From: Burkholderia cepacia
GTDB lineage: Bacteria > Pseudomonadota > Gammaproteobacteria > Burkholderiales > Burkholderiaceae
Length of the DNA stretch: 64,000 bases
Reading direction: 5' to 3'
Assembly: GCF_001039005.1 (NCBI RefSeq)
Contig: NZ_LDWR01000018.1
Coordinates: 124,001-188,000, forward strand
Part shown: positions 51,830 through 61,720 of the stretch, piece after piece
Layout of the letters: each line of letters starts with the position of its first letter
How positions within the stretch are numbered: the stretch's first letter is position 1
Program-made: the position numbers and the translations under genes
The notes under the pieces: generated by a model
What the model was told of the DNA's origin: nothing
Databases searched by the model: none
Seen by the model: only the letters and a program-made list of their open reading frames with translations

Positions 51830-53221
51830 ATGAATCGAGTCCTGTTGTTCAAGTCCGTGATCACCGCGTTTCTCGCGCTATTGATCCTGATCCCGCTGCA
51901 CATGGTCCAAAGCATCGTGCAGGAACGCGCCGCGTATCGCGAGAGTGCGCTGCAGAGCATCTGGGCCAGCTACGCCGGGCCACAGACGGTGACGGGGCCG
52001 GTGCTCGTCGTGCGCTACACCGAAGTCACGCGCGTGCGCGACGAGACGCCGGCCGGCGGCGCGACGAAGACGAGCCTGAGAAGCGAGACGAAACGCCTGC
52101 TCGTGTTTCCGAAGACGCTGAAGGTCGACGGCACGCTCAAGGTCGAGACGCGCTATCGCGGCATCCACAAGGCACTCGTGTACGGGCTGGACAGCCGGCT
52201 GACGGGCACGCTGGCGCTGCCTGACCTGAAGAAGCTGCCGCAGGCCGACGGCCACGTGAGCTTCGCGGTCGACAGCACGTATGTCGCGATCGGCATCGGC
52301 GATATCCGCGGGCTGAAATCCCAGCCCGACCTGCGCATCGGCGGCAAGCGCTTCGACGTGGAGCAGGGCACTCGGCTGGACAGCCTGCGCCAGGGTGTGC
52401 ACGCGAATGTCGATCTCGCGGCGCTGGCGGAGGCAAACGCGGCGGCGGTCGTACCGATCAGCATCGACCTGCCGCTGGCGGGCGCGGAATCCGTCGCGTT
52501 CGCGCCGGTGGCTGACCAGAACGATTTCTCGCTGACGTCGACGTGGCCGCATCCGAGCTTCGGTGGCGCGTTCCTGCCGGGCGAGCGCACGATCGACGCG
52601 CGCGGTTTCACCAGCAACTGGCACGTGACGTCGTTCAACACGAAAGCGCGCGAGCAGGTCGCGACCGGCGACGGGCAAGGCGCGATCGAGATGGCGTCGG
52701 TGTCGGTGATCGAACCCGTGAACGTCTATCTGCAAGCTGAACGCGCGACGAAGTACGGCGCGCTGTTCGTGATGCTCACGTTCGCGAGCTTTTTCATGTA
52801 CGAGCTTGTGAAGCGGCTGCGCATTCACCCGATCCAGTACACGCTGGTCGGCCTGTCGCTCGCGCTGTTCTTCCTGCTGCTGCTGAGCCTGTCGGAGCAC
52901 ATCGCGTTCGGTTATGCGTATCTCGCGGCGAGCGCCGCGTGCATCGGGCTGCTCGGCTTCTACCTGTCGTTCGTGCTGCAAAGCGTGAAGCGCGGCGCGA
53001 CGTTCGCGGCGCTGCTCGCGACGCTGTATGCGGCGCTCTACGGGCTGCTGCTGTCGGAGGACAATGCGCTGATGCTTGGTTCGCTGCTGCTGTTCGCGAT
53101 CCTCGCCGGGATCATGACGCTCACGCGTCGCGTCGACTGGTATTCGCTCGGCGCCGCCTGGCAGCCGCTCGCCGACAAGTCGGGCGCGGGTGCCGTGAAG
53201 CCGGCCGAGCCGGCGAAGTAA
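51830..53221 (+). CDS. creD: Inner-membrane protein CreD
   Basis: 463 aa. Single N-terminal helix, long periplasmic region (to about residue 300) and about five or six C-terminal helices, as in CreD/Cet. Family sequence is evident: IPLHMVQSIVQER, YAGPQTVTGPVLVVRY and ALYGLLLSEDNALMLGSLLLF. Strongly induced by CreBC in other species and affects colicin tolerance and envelope integrity. The array of cre tags upstream suggests separate or additional regulation from creBC. Confidence 0.96.
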   Translation: MNRVLLFKSVITAFLALLILIPLHMVQSIVQERAAYRESALQSIWASYAGPQTVTGPVLVVRYTEVTRVRDETPAGGATKTSLRSETKRLLVFPKTLKVDGTLKVETRYRGIHKALVYGLDSRLTGTLALPDLKKLPQADGHVSFAVDSTYVAIGIGDIRGLKSQPDLRIGGKRFDVEQGTRLDSLRQGVHANVDLAALAEANAAAVVPISIDLPLAGAESVAFAPVADQNDFSLTSTWPHPSFGGAFLPGERTIDARGFTSNWHVTSFNTKAREQVATGDGQGAIEMASVSVIEPVNVYLQAERATKYGALFVMLTFASFFMYELVKRLRIHPIQYTLVGLSLALFFLLLLSLSEHIAFGYAYLAASAACIGLLGFYLSFVLQSVKRGATFAALLATLYAALYGLLLSEDNALMLGSLLLFAILAGIMTLTRRVDWYSLGAAWQPLADKSGAGAVKPAEPAK

Positions 53222-53296
53222 GCACGCGGGTCTCGTGCAGGCGGCCGGCCGGGAACGCTCCGGTCGGCCCGCGTGCCGTTGTGGCCGACCGCCGAT

Positions 53297-53719
53297 TCAC
53301 GCGTGCGGTGCAGGCCGCCGAAACCGCGCCAGCGGAATTTCGGCGACGGCCGCGATCTCGATCAACAGCTCCGGATGATAGAGACGCTCGACCTGAACGG
53401 TCGTCGTCACCGGATAGGGTTCGGCGAAGTACGTCTTGCGGATGTCGCCGGCCTGCATGAAGGCTTCGATGTCGGTCGCGTAGTGGACGAGCGAGATCAC
53501 ATCCCGCATCTGCCCGCCCATCGCGGCCAGCACGTCGCGGATGTTGTCGAGCGTCTGCCGAACCTGAATGCGCATGTCGCCGGCGCCGACCACCTGGCCG
53601 TTTCGATCGAGCGCCACTTGTCCCTTCAGGTGCACGATCCGGCCATCGCCCTGGATCACGGCCATCGAGAACGCGCCGAACGGCGCCCAGACTTCCGGCG
53701 GATTCACTGCTTCAGCCAT
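53297..53719 (-). CDS. RidA/Rid-family deaminase-like protein
   Basis: 140 aa. Contains KGQVALDRNGQVVGAGDMRIQVRQTLDNI-type motif in shortened forms (GQVALDRNG; QTLDNIRDVLAAMG) and the C-terminal ELLIEIAAVAEI, characteristic of the YjgF/YER057c/UK114 fold. The family removes reactive enamine/imine intermediates. The Arg that binds the substrate carboxylate in RidA seems replaced, so it may belong to another Rid subgroup. Start at 53719. Isolated gene. Confidence 0.86.
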   Translation of the reverse strand: MAEAVNPPEVWAPFGAFSMAVIQGDGRIVHLKGQVALDRNGQVVGAGDMRIQVRQTLDNIRDVLAAMGGQMRDVISLVHYATDIEAFMQAGDIRKTYFAEPYPVTTTVQVERLYHPELLIEIAAVAEIPLARFRRPAPHA

Positions 53720-53994
53720 GACGCAACTCCTGTCGGTCGATGGGAAAAACGCGGTTGCACGAATTGCGGCGACCCGGCGCGCAATGCGAGCGCGTCGCCG
53801 ACAGCGCCGCACGCTTAGGCGACAATCGCACCATTATCGATGAACGCGTGGCGACGCATCGATGCACGACGTGCGGATTCGCCATGACCAGGTGACGATA
53901 CCGGGGATGTAACGCAGCGCCGGTCGGGCGATGCCGCGGGCAGGCCCGACGGCATCCCCTTATACTGGACGTTCTTCGTCATTCGATTTTCGCC

Positions 53995-54192
53995 GTGCCC
54001 ACGCCTGCCCCCACCGATCCGTCCGAGGACGATCCGCGTCCGACCCCGCCTCAACAGCCTGAACTGGAAGACTGCTGCAACAGCGGCTGCTCGCCGTGCG
54101 TCTTCGATCTGTACGACGACGCGCTCGCGCGCTATCGGATCGAGCTGGCCGAGTGGGAAGCGCGCCACGCGAAACACCCGCATCACCGCTGA
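53995..54192 (+). CDS. Small Cys-rich oxidoreductase-like domain protein (65 aa)
   Basis: GTG start; Pro/Asp-rich N-terminus then DCCNSGCSPCVFDLYDDALARYR, recognisable as the short oxidoreductase-like N-terminal domain (CCxSGCxxCVxD). Found as stand-alone proteins in proteobacteria. Probably soluble, metal- or redox-active; function unknown. Confidence 0.85.
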   Translation: MPTPAPTDPSEDDPRPTPPQQPELEDCCNSGCSPCVFDLYDDALARYRIELAEWEARHAKHPHHR

Positions 54193-54269
54193 GCCGGATG
54201 CCGGCAAGCGGCGCGTATGCACCGCTTCTGCGCCGGGGGCTTCGCCGGCAGCGCAATTTCCGCCGCGTT

Positions 54270-55730
54270 TCACGCACCCGCATGCAGCCGCCGATGTAGC
54301 GGCCCGAGCGCCATCGATAGTGCGATGCACGCAACCAATACGACCGTCAGCACGAACATCGACGTCCTGAACCCCTGCACGTAGTCGACCGCGGCCGGAT
54401 GCACGCCGAGCCGCGCGAAGAACACACCGCCGATCGTCGCGGCGCCGACGGCCGCGCCGATCTGCAGCATTGCGCTGACCATCCCCGACGCGACGCCCGC
54501 GCGGGCCGCGTCGACTTCCGCGAGCACGATCCGCACGACCGACGGCAGCACGAGCCCTTGCCCGATGCCGATCGCCGCGATGCCTGCGTAAAAGCCGGGC
54601 CCGGGCGCGCTTTCGCGGGCGAGCACCGCGGCGGTCGCGACGCCGGCCGCGAGCATCACGTAGCCGAGCGTCAGCACGCGATACCCGCCGAACCGGCCGA
54701 CGAGGCGCGGCATCAGCAGCGGGCTCGCGAGGAAGCCGAGGCCGAGCGGCAGGATCGCGAACCCGGCCGCAAGCGGCGACCAGTTCAGGCAGCCCTGAAG
54801 ATAGATCCCGTAGCTCAGGAAGAACGCGCTCAGCATGTAGAACAGGAACGCAAGCATCAGCCCGAGCGCGACGACCGGGTTGCGGAACAGGCGCACGTCG
54901 AGCAGCGGATCGCGGCCGCCGGCGAGCCGTCTCGCTTCGACCGCCAGCAGCGCGCCGAGCATCGGCAACGCGCCGACGAGGCACGCGACCATCCACAGCG
55001 GCCAGCCGGCTTCGCGGCCGTGCGTGAGCGGGTACACGAGCATCAGCAGGAACAGCGACATCAGCACCATGCCCGGCACGTCGATACGCTGGCCGGCCGG
55101 CGGCCGGTTTTCCGGGATGAAGCGCCAGCTGCCGATCAGCGCCAGGACGCCGATCGGCAGATTGACGAGGAAGATCGCGCGCCAGCCGAGTCCGAACGGA
55201 TGCAGGCTGATCAGCGCGCCGCCGCCGAGCTGGCCGATCACGGCCGCAAGGCCGAACGCGAACCCGTAGAAGCCCATCACGCGCACCTGTTCCTGCGGGC
55301 TGAACACGCTGCGGATCGTCGCGAGCACCTGCGGCGCGAGGATCGCGGCGAACAGGCCTTGCAGCACGCGGCCGCCGACAAGGACGGTGCCGCTGTCGGC
55401 GAGCCCGCACAGCGTCGACGCGAGCACGAAGCCGGCCATGCCGAGCATGAACATGCGCTTGCGGCCGTACAGGTCGCCGAGACGGCCGCCCGTGATCTGC
55501 ACGACCGCGTTCGCGCACGCATAGGCCGATACGACGAGCTGGAGCTCGGCCGGGCGCGCGCCGATGCCGTCGCGGATGGCCGGCAGCGCGAGATTCACGA
55601 TGAAGTAGTCGAGCGGCGGCAGAATGGCGCCGACGAGCAGGACCACGAGCGCCCAGCCGTGATGGCTGCGCGGTGTCGCCGCGGCGGCCGCGCCGGCCGG
55701 CGCGCAGGGGGCAAGGGTAGGGTTGGTCAT
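54270..55730 (-). CDS. MFS transporter (DHA2-like drug efflux family)
   Basis: About 486 aa with 14 predicted helices. MFS motifs GGRLGDLYGRKR (motif A, helices 2-3) and antiporter-like FGFAFGLAAVIGQLGGGAL (motif C). The family exports hydrophobic compounds or metabolites. Starts at 55730, or 15 bases upstream at 55745. It is divergent from a LysR gene 145 bp away, which probably controls it. Confidence 0.9.
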   Translation of the reverse strand: MTNPTLAPCAPAGAAAAATPRSHHGWALVVLLVGAILPPLDYFIVNLALPAIRDGIGARPAELQLVVSAYACANAVVQITGGRLGDLYGRKRMFMLGMAGFVLASTLCGLADSGTVLVGGRVLQGLFAAILAPQVLATIRSVFSPQEQVRVMGFYGFAFGLAAVIGQLGGGALISLHPFGLGWRAIFLVNLPIGVLALIGSWRFIPENRPPAGQRIDVPGMVLMSLFLLMLVYPLTHGREAGWPLWMVACLVGALPMLGALLAVEARRLAGGRDPLLDVRLFRNPVVALGLMLAFLFYMLSAFFLSYGIYLQGCLNWSPLAAGFAILPLGLGFLASPLLMPRLVGRFGGYRVLTLGYVMLAAGVATAAVLARESAPGPGFYAGIAAIGIGQGLVLPSVVRIVLAEVDAARAGVASGMVSAMLQIGAAVGAATIGGVFFARLGVHPAAVDYVQGFRTSMFVLTVVLVACIALSMALGPLHRRLHAGA

Positions 55731-55875
55731 GGAAGCTGGGTCCAAAAAATGAGGGCCGTATGCGTGAGTGGCGCAGGCCGGCCATTGACCCCGTATTCTG
55801 GTGGCGGCTCATGATTCGGAAAAGCGGGAAAGAGTGGTAGCATCCATCGGGTTAATCGATGGATGGAGAACGGCG

Positions 55876-56748
55876 ATGCGCGGTTTCGACCTGGACCAGT
55901 TGCGTACTTTCGCGGCGGTCGCGGACGCCGGCAGCCTGACGGCTGCGGCGCCGCTGCTACACCTGTCGCAGTCGACGGTCAGCGAGCAGGTGCGCAAGCT
56001 CGAATCGCGCGCCGGCGTGCCGCTGTTCGTGCGCAGCAAGCGCGGCGTCGAGCCGACGCCGGCCGGCACGCGGCTACTGCAGCACGCACGGCGCATCGTC
56101 GCGCTGAATGAGGCCGCGTTCGACGAACTGCGCGGGCAGGCGATCAAGGGCGAGCTGCGCGTCGCGATCACCGATTACTACCGCACGAATGAAGTCGCGG
56201 GCATGCTGGCGCGGCTGCGGGAGTGCTATCCGCAGCTGAGCCTGCACGTGAGCGCGATGAAGAGCGTGGACATCGAAGCGGCGCACGCGCGGGGGCAGAT
56301 CGATCTCGGCGTCGTGATGAACATGTCGAGCGGGCCGTTCCGGCCGGCATCGGCCGATACGCGCTGGGTGCTGCGGCGCGAGCCGCTGTCGTGGGTCACG
56401 TCGCCGGCGCTCGCCGAGCAGTTGCCCGAGCCGCTGCCGCTGGTGCTGCTGCCGGACGACTGCATGATGCATCAGGTCGCGGTGCGCTCGCTCGACGAGC
56501 AGCACACGCCGTACGTGCTCGTGCACAGCGCGTCGGGTGTCGCGGGGCTGCAGTCGATGCTCGCGGCGGGGCTGGGCGTCGGCTGCCTGTGCGCATCGGC
56601 GATCGGCGACGGCCTGATGCGGCTCGGCGCGAAATACCGGCTGCCGCCGCTGCCCGACGCGGTGTTTTCGCTGACGCCGCCGATGCCGGGCGAGCGCGAG
56701 TCGGTCACGCAGGCGCGCGAGGTGCTGTCGCGGCAGCTGCTGATGTAA
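55876..56748 (+). CDS. LysR-family regulator
   Basis: 290 aa. N-terminal winged helix (FDLDQLRTFAAVADAGSLTAAAPLLHLSQSTVSEQVRKLE in part: LRTFAAVADAGSLTAAA), effector domain from about 90. Start after GGAG at 55876. Divergent from the MFS exporter gene (usual LysR arrangement), so likely its activator. Ligand unknown. Confidence 0.93.
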   Translation: MRGFDLDQLRTFAAVADAGSLTAAAPLLHLSQSTVSEQVRKLESRAGVPLFVRSKRGVEPTPAGTRLLQHARRIVALNEAAFDELRGQAIKGELRVAITDYYRTNEVAGMLARLRECYPQLSLHVSAMKSVDIEAAHARGQIDLGVVMNMSSGPFRPASADTRWVLRREPLSWVTSPALAEQLPEPLPLVLLPDDCMMHQVAVRSLDEQHTPYVLVHSASGVAGLQSMLAAGLGVGCLCASAIGDGLMRLGAKYRLPPLPDAVFSLTPPMPGERESVTQAREVLSRQLLM

Positions 56749-56808
56749 AACCGTGCCGCGCAACACGCGGCGGTGCGTATTCGAGAGGCGCGCCAAGGGA
56801 CGACAAGC

Positions 56809-57129
56809 ATGGACGACGAACTGAAAAGCCAGATGGCCGAACGGCTGCAGGACGCACTGGAGCGCGTGGTCGACGAGCGCTCGCTGATCCATTTCCTGCG
56901 CGTGCTCGGCCATGACTGGAACACGGAGCGGCAGCTCGAAGCCGACCTGCCGCCGTCACCGTATGCGCGCGCGGCGCTCGGCTGGGAAAACCGCTCGATC
57001 GGCGAGTACCTGGAGGCGATGATCGACTGGGCCGAGGCGTCGGAGGAAGGACTGCGCTTCTACGACGTGCCCGACAATCCGTGGCGGCGTATCGCGGACA
57101 TCCTGTTCGCGGGGAAAATCTACGAGTAG
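56809..57129 (+). CDS. DUF7660-type small acidic protein (106 aa)
   Basis: Acidic, soluble, aromatic-rich: LIHFLRVLGHDW and ENRSIGEYLEAMIDWAEASEEGL, ending NPWRRIADILFAGKIYE. Such proteins of about 80-110 residues occur widely as single genes; often annotated hypothetical. ATG at 56809 with AAGGGA upstream. Might be an immunity-type or cytoplasmic housekeeping protein; no toxin gene is adjacent. 60 bp after the LysR gene. Confidence 0.75.
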   Translation: MDDELKSQMAERLQDALERVVDERSLIHFLRVLGHDWNTERQLEADLPPSPYARAALGWENRSIGEYLEAMIDWAEASEEGLRFYDVPDNPWRRIADILFAGKIYE

Positions 57130-57220
57130 CGACGAGTTGCGCGTCAGGGGGATTGACGCGCGGGGCTCGTGTCTATCTTTCGTAGACATGCGCGGCGGCC
57201 GGCATGGCCGCTTCGTCTTC

Positions 57221-58120
57221 CTATTCGGCCGTCCCCTCCGCATACGCGCGCAACCCGTCCGCCAGCGCATCGAACACGGCCCGGCAGCGCGGGCTGGTCC
57301 GCAGGTTCTCGTGCATCACGACCCAGGTTTCCAGCTTCATCGCGGGCCCGTCCGGCAGCACGCGCACCAGCCGCGCGTCGCGTTTCGCGAGTCCCGTCTG
57401 ACAGAAGCCGATCCCGTAGCCGGCGCGGATCATCGCGAGCTGCGCGAGGTTGCTGTCGGTGCGCAGCGCGAATGCATCGCGCTTCCACAGCGGCATGCCG
57501 CGCCCCGCCGAGCGGATGAACGGCGTGACCGTATCGAAGCCGATCAGCGCATGATGCGCGAGTTCGTCGATCGTCGCGGGCGTACCGTTGCGGGCCACGT
57601 AGTCGTCGCGCGCAAACAGCCCGACTTCGATGTCGCCGACGCGCCGCGCGACGAGCGCGTCCTGCGCGGGCGGCGCCATCCGGACCGCGATGTCGGCCTC
57701 GCGGTTCAGCACGTCCTGGATGCGGTCGGTCGGCACCAGTTCGATGACGAGCCCTGGATGGTCGCGCCGCAACTGCGCGAGCAGCGGTGGCAGCACCTCG
57801 ACGGCGATCACGTCGCTGGCCGAGATCCGCACGATGCCGCGCACGCCGGCGCCGTGGCTCGCGGCCGCGCGTTCGAACGCGGCTGCCGCGCTGCGCAGTG
57901 CCTCCGCATGGCCGCGCAGCGCGAGCGCCGTTTCGGTCGGCAGCAGGCCCGACGGCGAGCGCGTGAACAGCGTCTGGCCGAACGCGGCTTCGAGCGCGGC
58001 GACGTGGCGGCCGGCCGTCGGCTGGGTAATGCCGAGCGCCCGCGCCGCGCCGGACAACGAGCCTTCCGTCAGCACCGCGAGAAAGGTTCGGTAACGCTCC
58101 CAGTTCAGATCGGTGGTCAT
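57221..58120 (-). CDS. LysR-family regulator (divergent to epimerase)
   Basis: 299 aa with the HTH (NWERYRTFLAVLTEGSLSGAARALGITQPTAGRHVAALE in part: TEGSLSGAARALG) and effector domain (VRISASDVIAVEVLPPLLAQL). Divergent to the NAD-binding epimerase gene 98 bp away, suggesting mutual control. Functional target otherwise unknown. Confidence 0.93.
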   Translation of the reverse strand: MTTDLNWERYRTFLAVLTEGSLSGAARALGITQPTAGRHVAALEAAFGQTLFTRSPSGLLPTETALALRGHAEALRSAAAAFERAAASHGAGVRGIVRISASDVIAVEVLPPLLAQLRRDHPGLVIELVPTDRIQDVLNREADIAVRMAPPAQDALVARRVGDIEVGLFARDDYVARNGTPATIDELAHHALIGFDTVTPFIRSAGRGMPLWKRDAFALRTDSNLAQLAMIRAGYGIGFCQTGLAKRDARLVRVLPDGPAMKLETWVVMHENLRTSPRCRAVFDALADGLRAYAEGTAE

Positions 58121-58218
58121 ATATAAATGTATAGCTGATCTGCCAGGTTAAGCAATTCCTTATTAGTCGGCCGCACGCCAGAATGCATCTCACGACGATT
58201 CATTCAAGGAGCACGGTT

Positions 58219-59199
58219 ATGACGACGAACGCAGGCGGGACACAACGACAGGCACTCGTGCTCGGCGCGAGCGGCGGGATTGGCGGGGAAGTCGCGCGGC
58301 AGCTGCGCGATGCCGGCTGGCAGGTGCGCGCGCTCAAGCGCGGGCTCGACGCCGAGGTGGTGGAGCGCGACGGCATCACATGGATGCGCGGCGACGCGCT
58401 GGATCGCGAGGCGGTCGTGCGGGCCGCGCGCGGCTGCAGCGTGATCGTGCACGCGGTGAACCCGCCCGGCTACCGGAACTGGCCGACGCAGGTGCTGCCG
58501 ATGATCGACAACACGATCGCGGCGGCGACGGTGGCGCAGGCGACCGTCGTGCTGCCCGGCACGGTCTACAACTACGGCGCCGACGCGTTTCCGGTGCTGC
58601 GCGAAGATGCGCCGCAGCATCCGACGACCCGCAAGGGCGCGATCCGTGTCGAACTGGAGCGGCGGCTGCAGGAAGCGACCGCGCAGGGCGTCCGGACGAT
58701 CATCGTGCGCGCGGGCGATTTCTTCGGGGTGCGAGCCGGTAACAACTGGTTCGCGCAGGGGTTGATCAAGGCGGGGCGGCCCGTGTTGACCATCAGCGTG
58801 CCGGGGCGGCCGGGTGTCGGCCATCAGTGGTCGTACTTGCCGGACGTCGCGCGCACGATGGTCGAGCTGATCGAGCGGCGCGACACGCTGGAACCGTTTG
58901 CGCGTTTCCATCTCGGCGGGCATTGGGATGCGGACGGCACGCAGATGGCCGCGGCCATCAGTCGCGTCGCGCAGCGGCACGGGATGCGGCCGGCCGTGCG
59001 CAAATTCCCGTGGTGGGTCGTGTGGGCCGCGGCGCCGTTCGTCACGACGCTGCGCGAGATGCTGGAGATGCGCTACCTGTGGCGCGAGCCGCTCCGGATG
59101 GACAACGCGCGCGTGACCGCGGTGCTCGGCCGTGAGCCGTTGACGCCGCTCGATACGGCGGTGGAGACGACGCTGGCGGGGCTGGGGTGTCTGAAGTGA
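58219..59199 (+). CDS. NAD(P)-binding epimerase/NmrA-like protein
   Basis: 326 aa, extended-SDR-like: LVLGASGGIGGEVARQL near the N-terminus and TVYNYGADAFPVLRE, where classical epimerases have the Y; the strict Y-x3-K is not clear. May bind NADP(H) without classical dehydratase activity or act on a small substrate. Start after AAGGAG at 58219. Under the divergent LysR. Followed by a hairpin (59207-59235) without T-run. Confidence 0.83.
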   Translation: MTTNAGGTQRQALVLGASGGIGGEVARQLRDAGWQVRALKRGLDAEVVERDGITWMRGDALDREAVVRAARGCSVIVHAVNPPGYRNWPTQVLPMIDNTIAAATVAQATVVLPGTVYNYGADAFPVLREDAPQHPTTRKGAIRVELERRLQEATAQGVRTIIVRAGDFFGVRAGNNWFAQGLIKAGRPVLTISVPGRPGVGHQWSYLPDVARTMVELIERRDTLEPFARFHLGGHWDADGTQMAAAISRVAQRHGMRPAVRKFPWWVVWAAAPFVTTLREMLEMRYLWREPLRMDNARVTAVLGREPLTPLDTAVETTLAGLGCLK

Positions 59200-59345
59200 G
59201 CCAGGGCCCGTGCCACGGCTACGCCTGGGCACGGGAAAGCGTCATCGCGAATTGAAGAACTCCGGGACGACAATTCTCCACATACCCACGCGTGTCCGAT
59301 GCGCATCATGTCGGTCAGCACCGATAATGCGAAAACGGGGGAGCG

Positions 59346-59489
59346 ATGTGGTATTCCGGATGGAAAATGTCGGTTGCGGGAGCAATCATGTTCACATTGA
59401 ATGGATGTACCAACCTGGCAGGTGTGCTGTACTGCGACAACTCGCAGTTCAACTTCCCGGACTACCACTGCTTTGAGTCGTACAGGTAG
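59346..59489 (+). CDS. Possible small lipoprotein (47 aa)
   Basis: ATG at 59346 after GGGGGAG. The N-terminus MWYSGWKMSVAGAIMF is hydrophobic and is followed by a lipobox-like TLNGC (Cys21). The mature part (about 27 residues) is rich in Tyr, Asp, Asn and has two more Cys. Too short to classify. Signal, lipobox and ribosome-binding site together support a real gene. Confidence 0.5.
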   Translation: MWYSGWKMSVAGAIMFTLNGCTNLAGVLYCDNSQFNFPDYHCFESYR

Positions 59490-59549
59490 GAACAGGCGCG
59501 ACGACTGCAAGCCGCCGCGCCCGCGTCCCGTGCGGTTTCCCGCTGTCCG

Positions 59550-60251
59550 TCACGCCACAACCGGCAACACCTCGACCGCATACCGGTGCAGCAGGCTGCG
59601 CCCGAGCACCGGATCGTGCAGTTCCATCTCGAACGCAGCGCCGTCGCCCATCGCCGCGATCGCGCCATGCACGGCGACGGTGCCGCCGTACATCGCGCAG
59701 CGCGCGGGTATCGTGCGGCGGTCGTCGAAGCGCTGCCACAGTGCTTCCGGCGCCAGCAGGCCGCTGACCGCGCCGTGCTGGTACGCCTTCCGTTCGCCGT
59801 CGCGCGAAATCAGCCACGAGCGCATCTCGATCGCATCCCAGTGATCGGCGACGTCGGCATATCGCCACGCATCGCGCCCGAGCGGCTTCGCGCACACCTG
59901 CTTCGACACGGCCACGCCGTACGCCTCGACTTCGCGATCCGTATGATCGGAGCCAACCGTGACCAGCGTGCCGACCGCGCTGTCGACCAGCACGCATTCA
60001 ATCTCGCCGCCCGAGCGTGCGCCGAGCACGCCGATCGACGGCGCCTGCGTGAGCAGCGCGGCCGATACGCGATAGAAGCACGGTGTGGTCGACGGCGGCG
60101 CGACGCCGAGTGCCGCGAGTTCGTCGATATGCGCGCGGATCGCTTCCGGATCGCGGCCGGCCCAGCCGGCGATCACGACACGCTCGATCTCGACGTCGAC
60201 GGCGGCCGGCGCGTCTTGCCGGGAAATCACATTGAACGACAGGGCTTGCAT
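59550..60251 (-). CDS. DUF2848-family protein (FAH-like)
   Basis: 233 aa. Family features: VLVDSAVGTLVTVGSDHTDREVEAYGVAVSKQVCAKPLGRDAWRYADV in part (GSDHTDREVE; SKQVCAKPL). DUF2848 resembles fumarylacetoacetate-hydrolase-type enzymes and often lies in catabolic clusters of hydroxy acids. Transcribed after the MHS symporter gene (49 bp), so may metabolise what that imports. Confidence 0.85.
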   Translation of the reverse strand: MQALSFNVISRQDAPAAVDVEIERVVIAGWAGRDPEAIRAHIDELAALGVAPPSTTPCFYRVSAALLTQAPSIGVLGARSGGEIECVLVDSAVGTLVTVGSDHTDREVEAYGVAVSKQVCAKPLGRDAWRYADVADHWDAIEMRSWLISRDGERKAYQHGAVSGLLAPEALWQRFDDRRTIPARCAMYGGTVAVHGAIAAMGDGAAFEMELHDPVLGRSLLHRYAVEVLPVVA

Positions 60252-60300
60252 GCGGGTATCCGTTTGAAGTGCAAAGGCATGAACTGGAATGCGGCGACGC

Positions 60301-61620
60301 TCAATCGGCGAGCGGCCGGTGCGCGGTCTCGCGTGCGACGAGGAGCGCGATCGACGTGACGACGAGCGCGGCGGTGACGTACAGCGACACGGCCGTCGTC
60401 GAGCCCGTCTGCCGGAACAGCGTGGCGATCACGAGCGGTGCGAAGCCGCCGCCGACGATGCCGGCGAGCGTGTAGGCCAGCGACGAACCCGCATAGCGCA
60501 CCCGCGTCGGAAACTGCTCGGTGACGAACGCACCCTGCGGGCCGTACATCACCGCATGGATCACGAGGCCGATCGCGACGGCCGCGACGATCGCGACGGG
60601 CCGCGCCGAATCGAGCAGCGCGAAGAACGCGAACGCCCAGACGATGCCGGCGATCGCGCCCGCGAGATACACGGGGCGGCGGCCGAAACGGTCCGACAGC
60701 GCGCCGAAGAACGGCACCGCGAGCGCGTTGCAGGCCGTGCCGATCATCACGGCCGTCAGCGCGACGGGGCGCGACAGGTGCAGCACGGTCGTCACGTAGG
60801 TCAGCGTGAACACGACGATCAGCGCGTACAGCACGTCCGAGCCGATCCGCGAGCCGCCCGCGATCAGCAGGCGTCGCCAGTGGAACTTCAGCACGTCGGC
60901 GACGGGCACTTCGGCGGTTGCGTGCGATTCGGCGAGCTGTTCGAACTGCGGCGTTTCGTCGACGCCGCGCCGCAGCCAGAAGCCGAACACGACGAGCAGC
61001 GCGCTGGCCGCGAACGGCACGCGCCAGCCCCACGACAGGAAGTTCTCGGTCGTGGTCGACAGCGTCACGAGCGCGATGCAGCCGGTGCCGAGCAGCGTGC
61101 CGAACGACGGGCCGATCTGCGTCCACGACGCGGACAGCCCGCGCCGCTTCTGGTCGCCGTGCTCGACCGACAGCAGCACCGCGCCGGCCCATTCGCCGCC
61201 GAGCGCGACGCCCTGCACGAAGCGCAGTGCGACGAGCAGGATCGGGCTCAGGATGCCGGCCTGCGCATAGGTCGGCAGCGCACCCATCAGCGCGGTCGTC
61301 ACGCCCATCAGCACGAGCGTGAGCATCAGCACCGCGCGGCGGCCGATGCGGTCGCCGAGATTGCCGAACACGAAGCCGCCGAGCGGGCGCGACACGTAGC
61401 CGACCGCATAGGTCGAGAACGCGAGGATCGTGCCGGCCAGTGGATCGACCGATGGGAAGAACAGGTGGTTGAAGACGAGCGCGGCGAGCGTGTTGTAGAT
61501 CGTGAAGTCGTACCACTCGAGCGACGTGCCGATCATGCTCGCGGTCGCGAGTCGGCTGTTGCGGACGCGGCGGGGCGCGTGGGCGGCGGGCTGGGCGAGA
61601 GTGCTCATGGGTTCGGGCAT
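60301..61620 (-). CDS. MFS metabolite:H+ symporter (MHS family)
   Basis: About 439 aa with 12 helices. Typical motifs: SLEWYDFTIYNTLAALVF (N-terminal MHS signature), GGFVFGNLGDRIGRR (motif A), FVQGVALGGEWAGAVLL. Imports organic acids (e.g. like KgtP, ShiA). Start uncertain between 61620 and 61608. Clustered with the DUF2848 gene and, upstream, a two-domain hypothetical protein, all on the minus strand. Probably imports their substrate. Confidence 0.92.
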   Translation of the reverse strand: MPEPMSTLAQPAAHAPRRVRNSRLATASMIGTSLEWYDFTIYNTLAALVFNHLFFPSVDPLAGTILAFSTYAVGYVSRPLGGFVFGNLGDRIGRRAVLMLTLVLMGVTTALMGALPTYAQAGILSPILLVALRFVQGVALGGEWAGAVLLSVEHGDQKRRGLSASWTQIGPSFGTLLGTGCIALVTLSTTTENFLSWGWRVPFAASALLVVFGFWLRRGVDETPQFEQLAESHATAEVPVADVLKFHWRRLLIAGGSRIGSDVLYALIVVFTLTYVTTVLHLSRPVALTAVMIGTACNALAVPFFGALSDRFGRRPVYLAGAIAGIVWAFAFFALLDSARPVAIVAAVAIGLVIHAVMYGPQGAFVTEQFPTRVRYAGSSLAYTLAGIVGGGFAPLVIATLFRQTGSTTAVSLYVTAALVVTSIALLVARETAHRPLAD

Positions 61621-61720
61621 GTCGTGACGGATGGCGGGATGAAGCGCGGGGCCGACGCGTCGGCCACATGGAGAATGCGGCGCAGCCGATGTCGGCGTTT
61701 GCGTTCGTGCGTTCGTGCGT

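Noticed and set aside
59207..59235. Rho-independent terminator after the epimerase gene
   Set aside because: Stem CCCGTGCC/GGCACGGG is good but no T-run follows; only a hairpin can be claimed.
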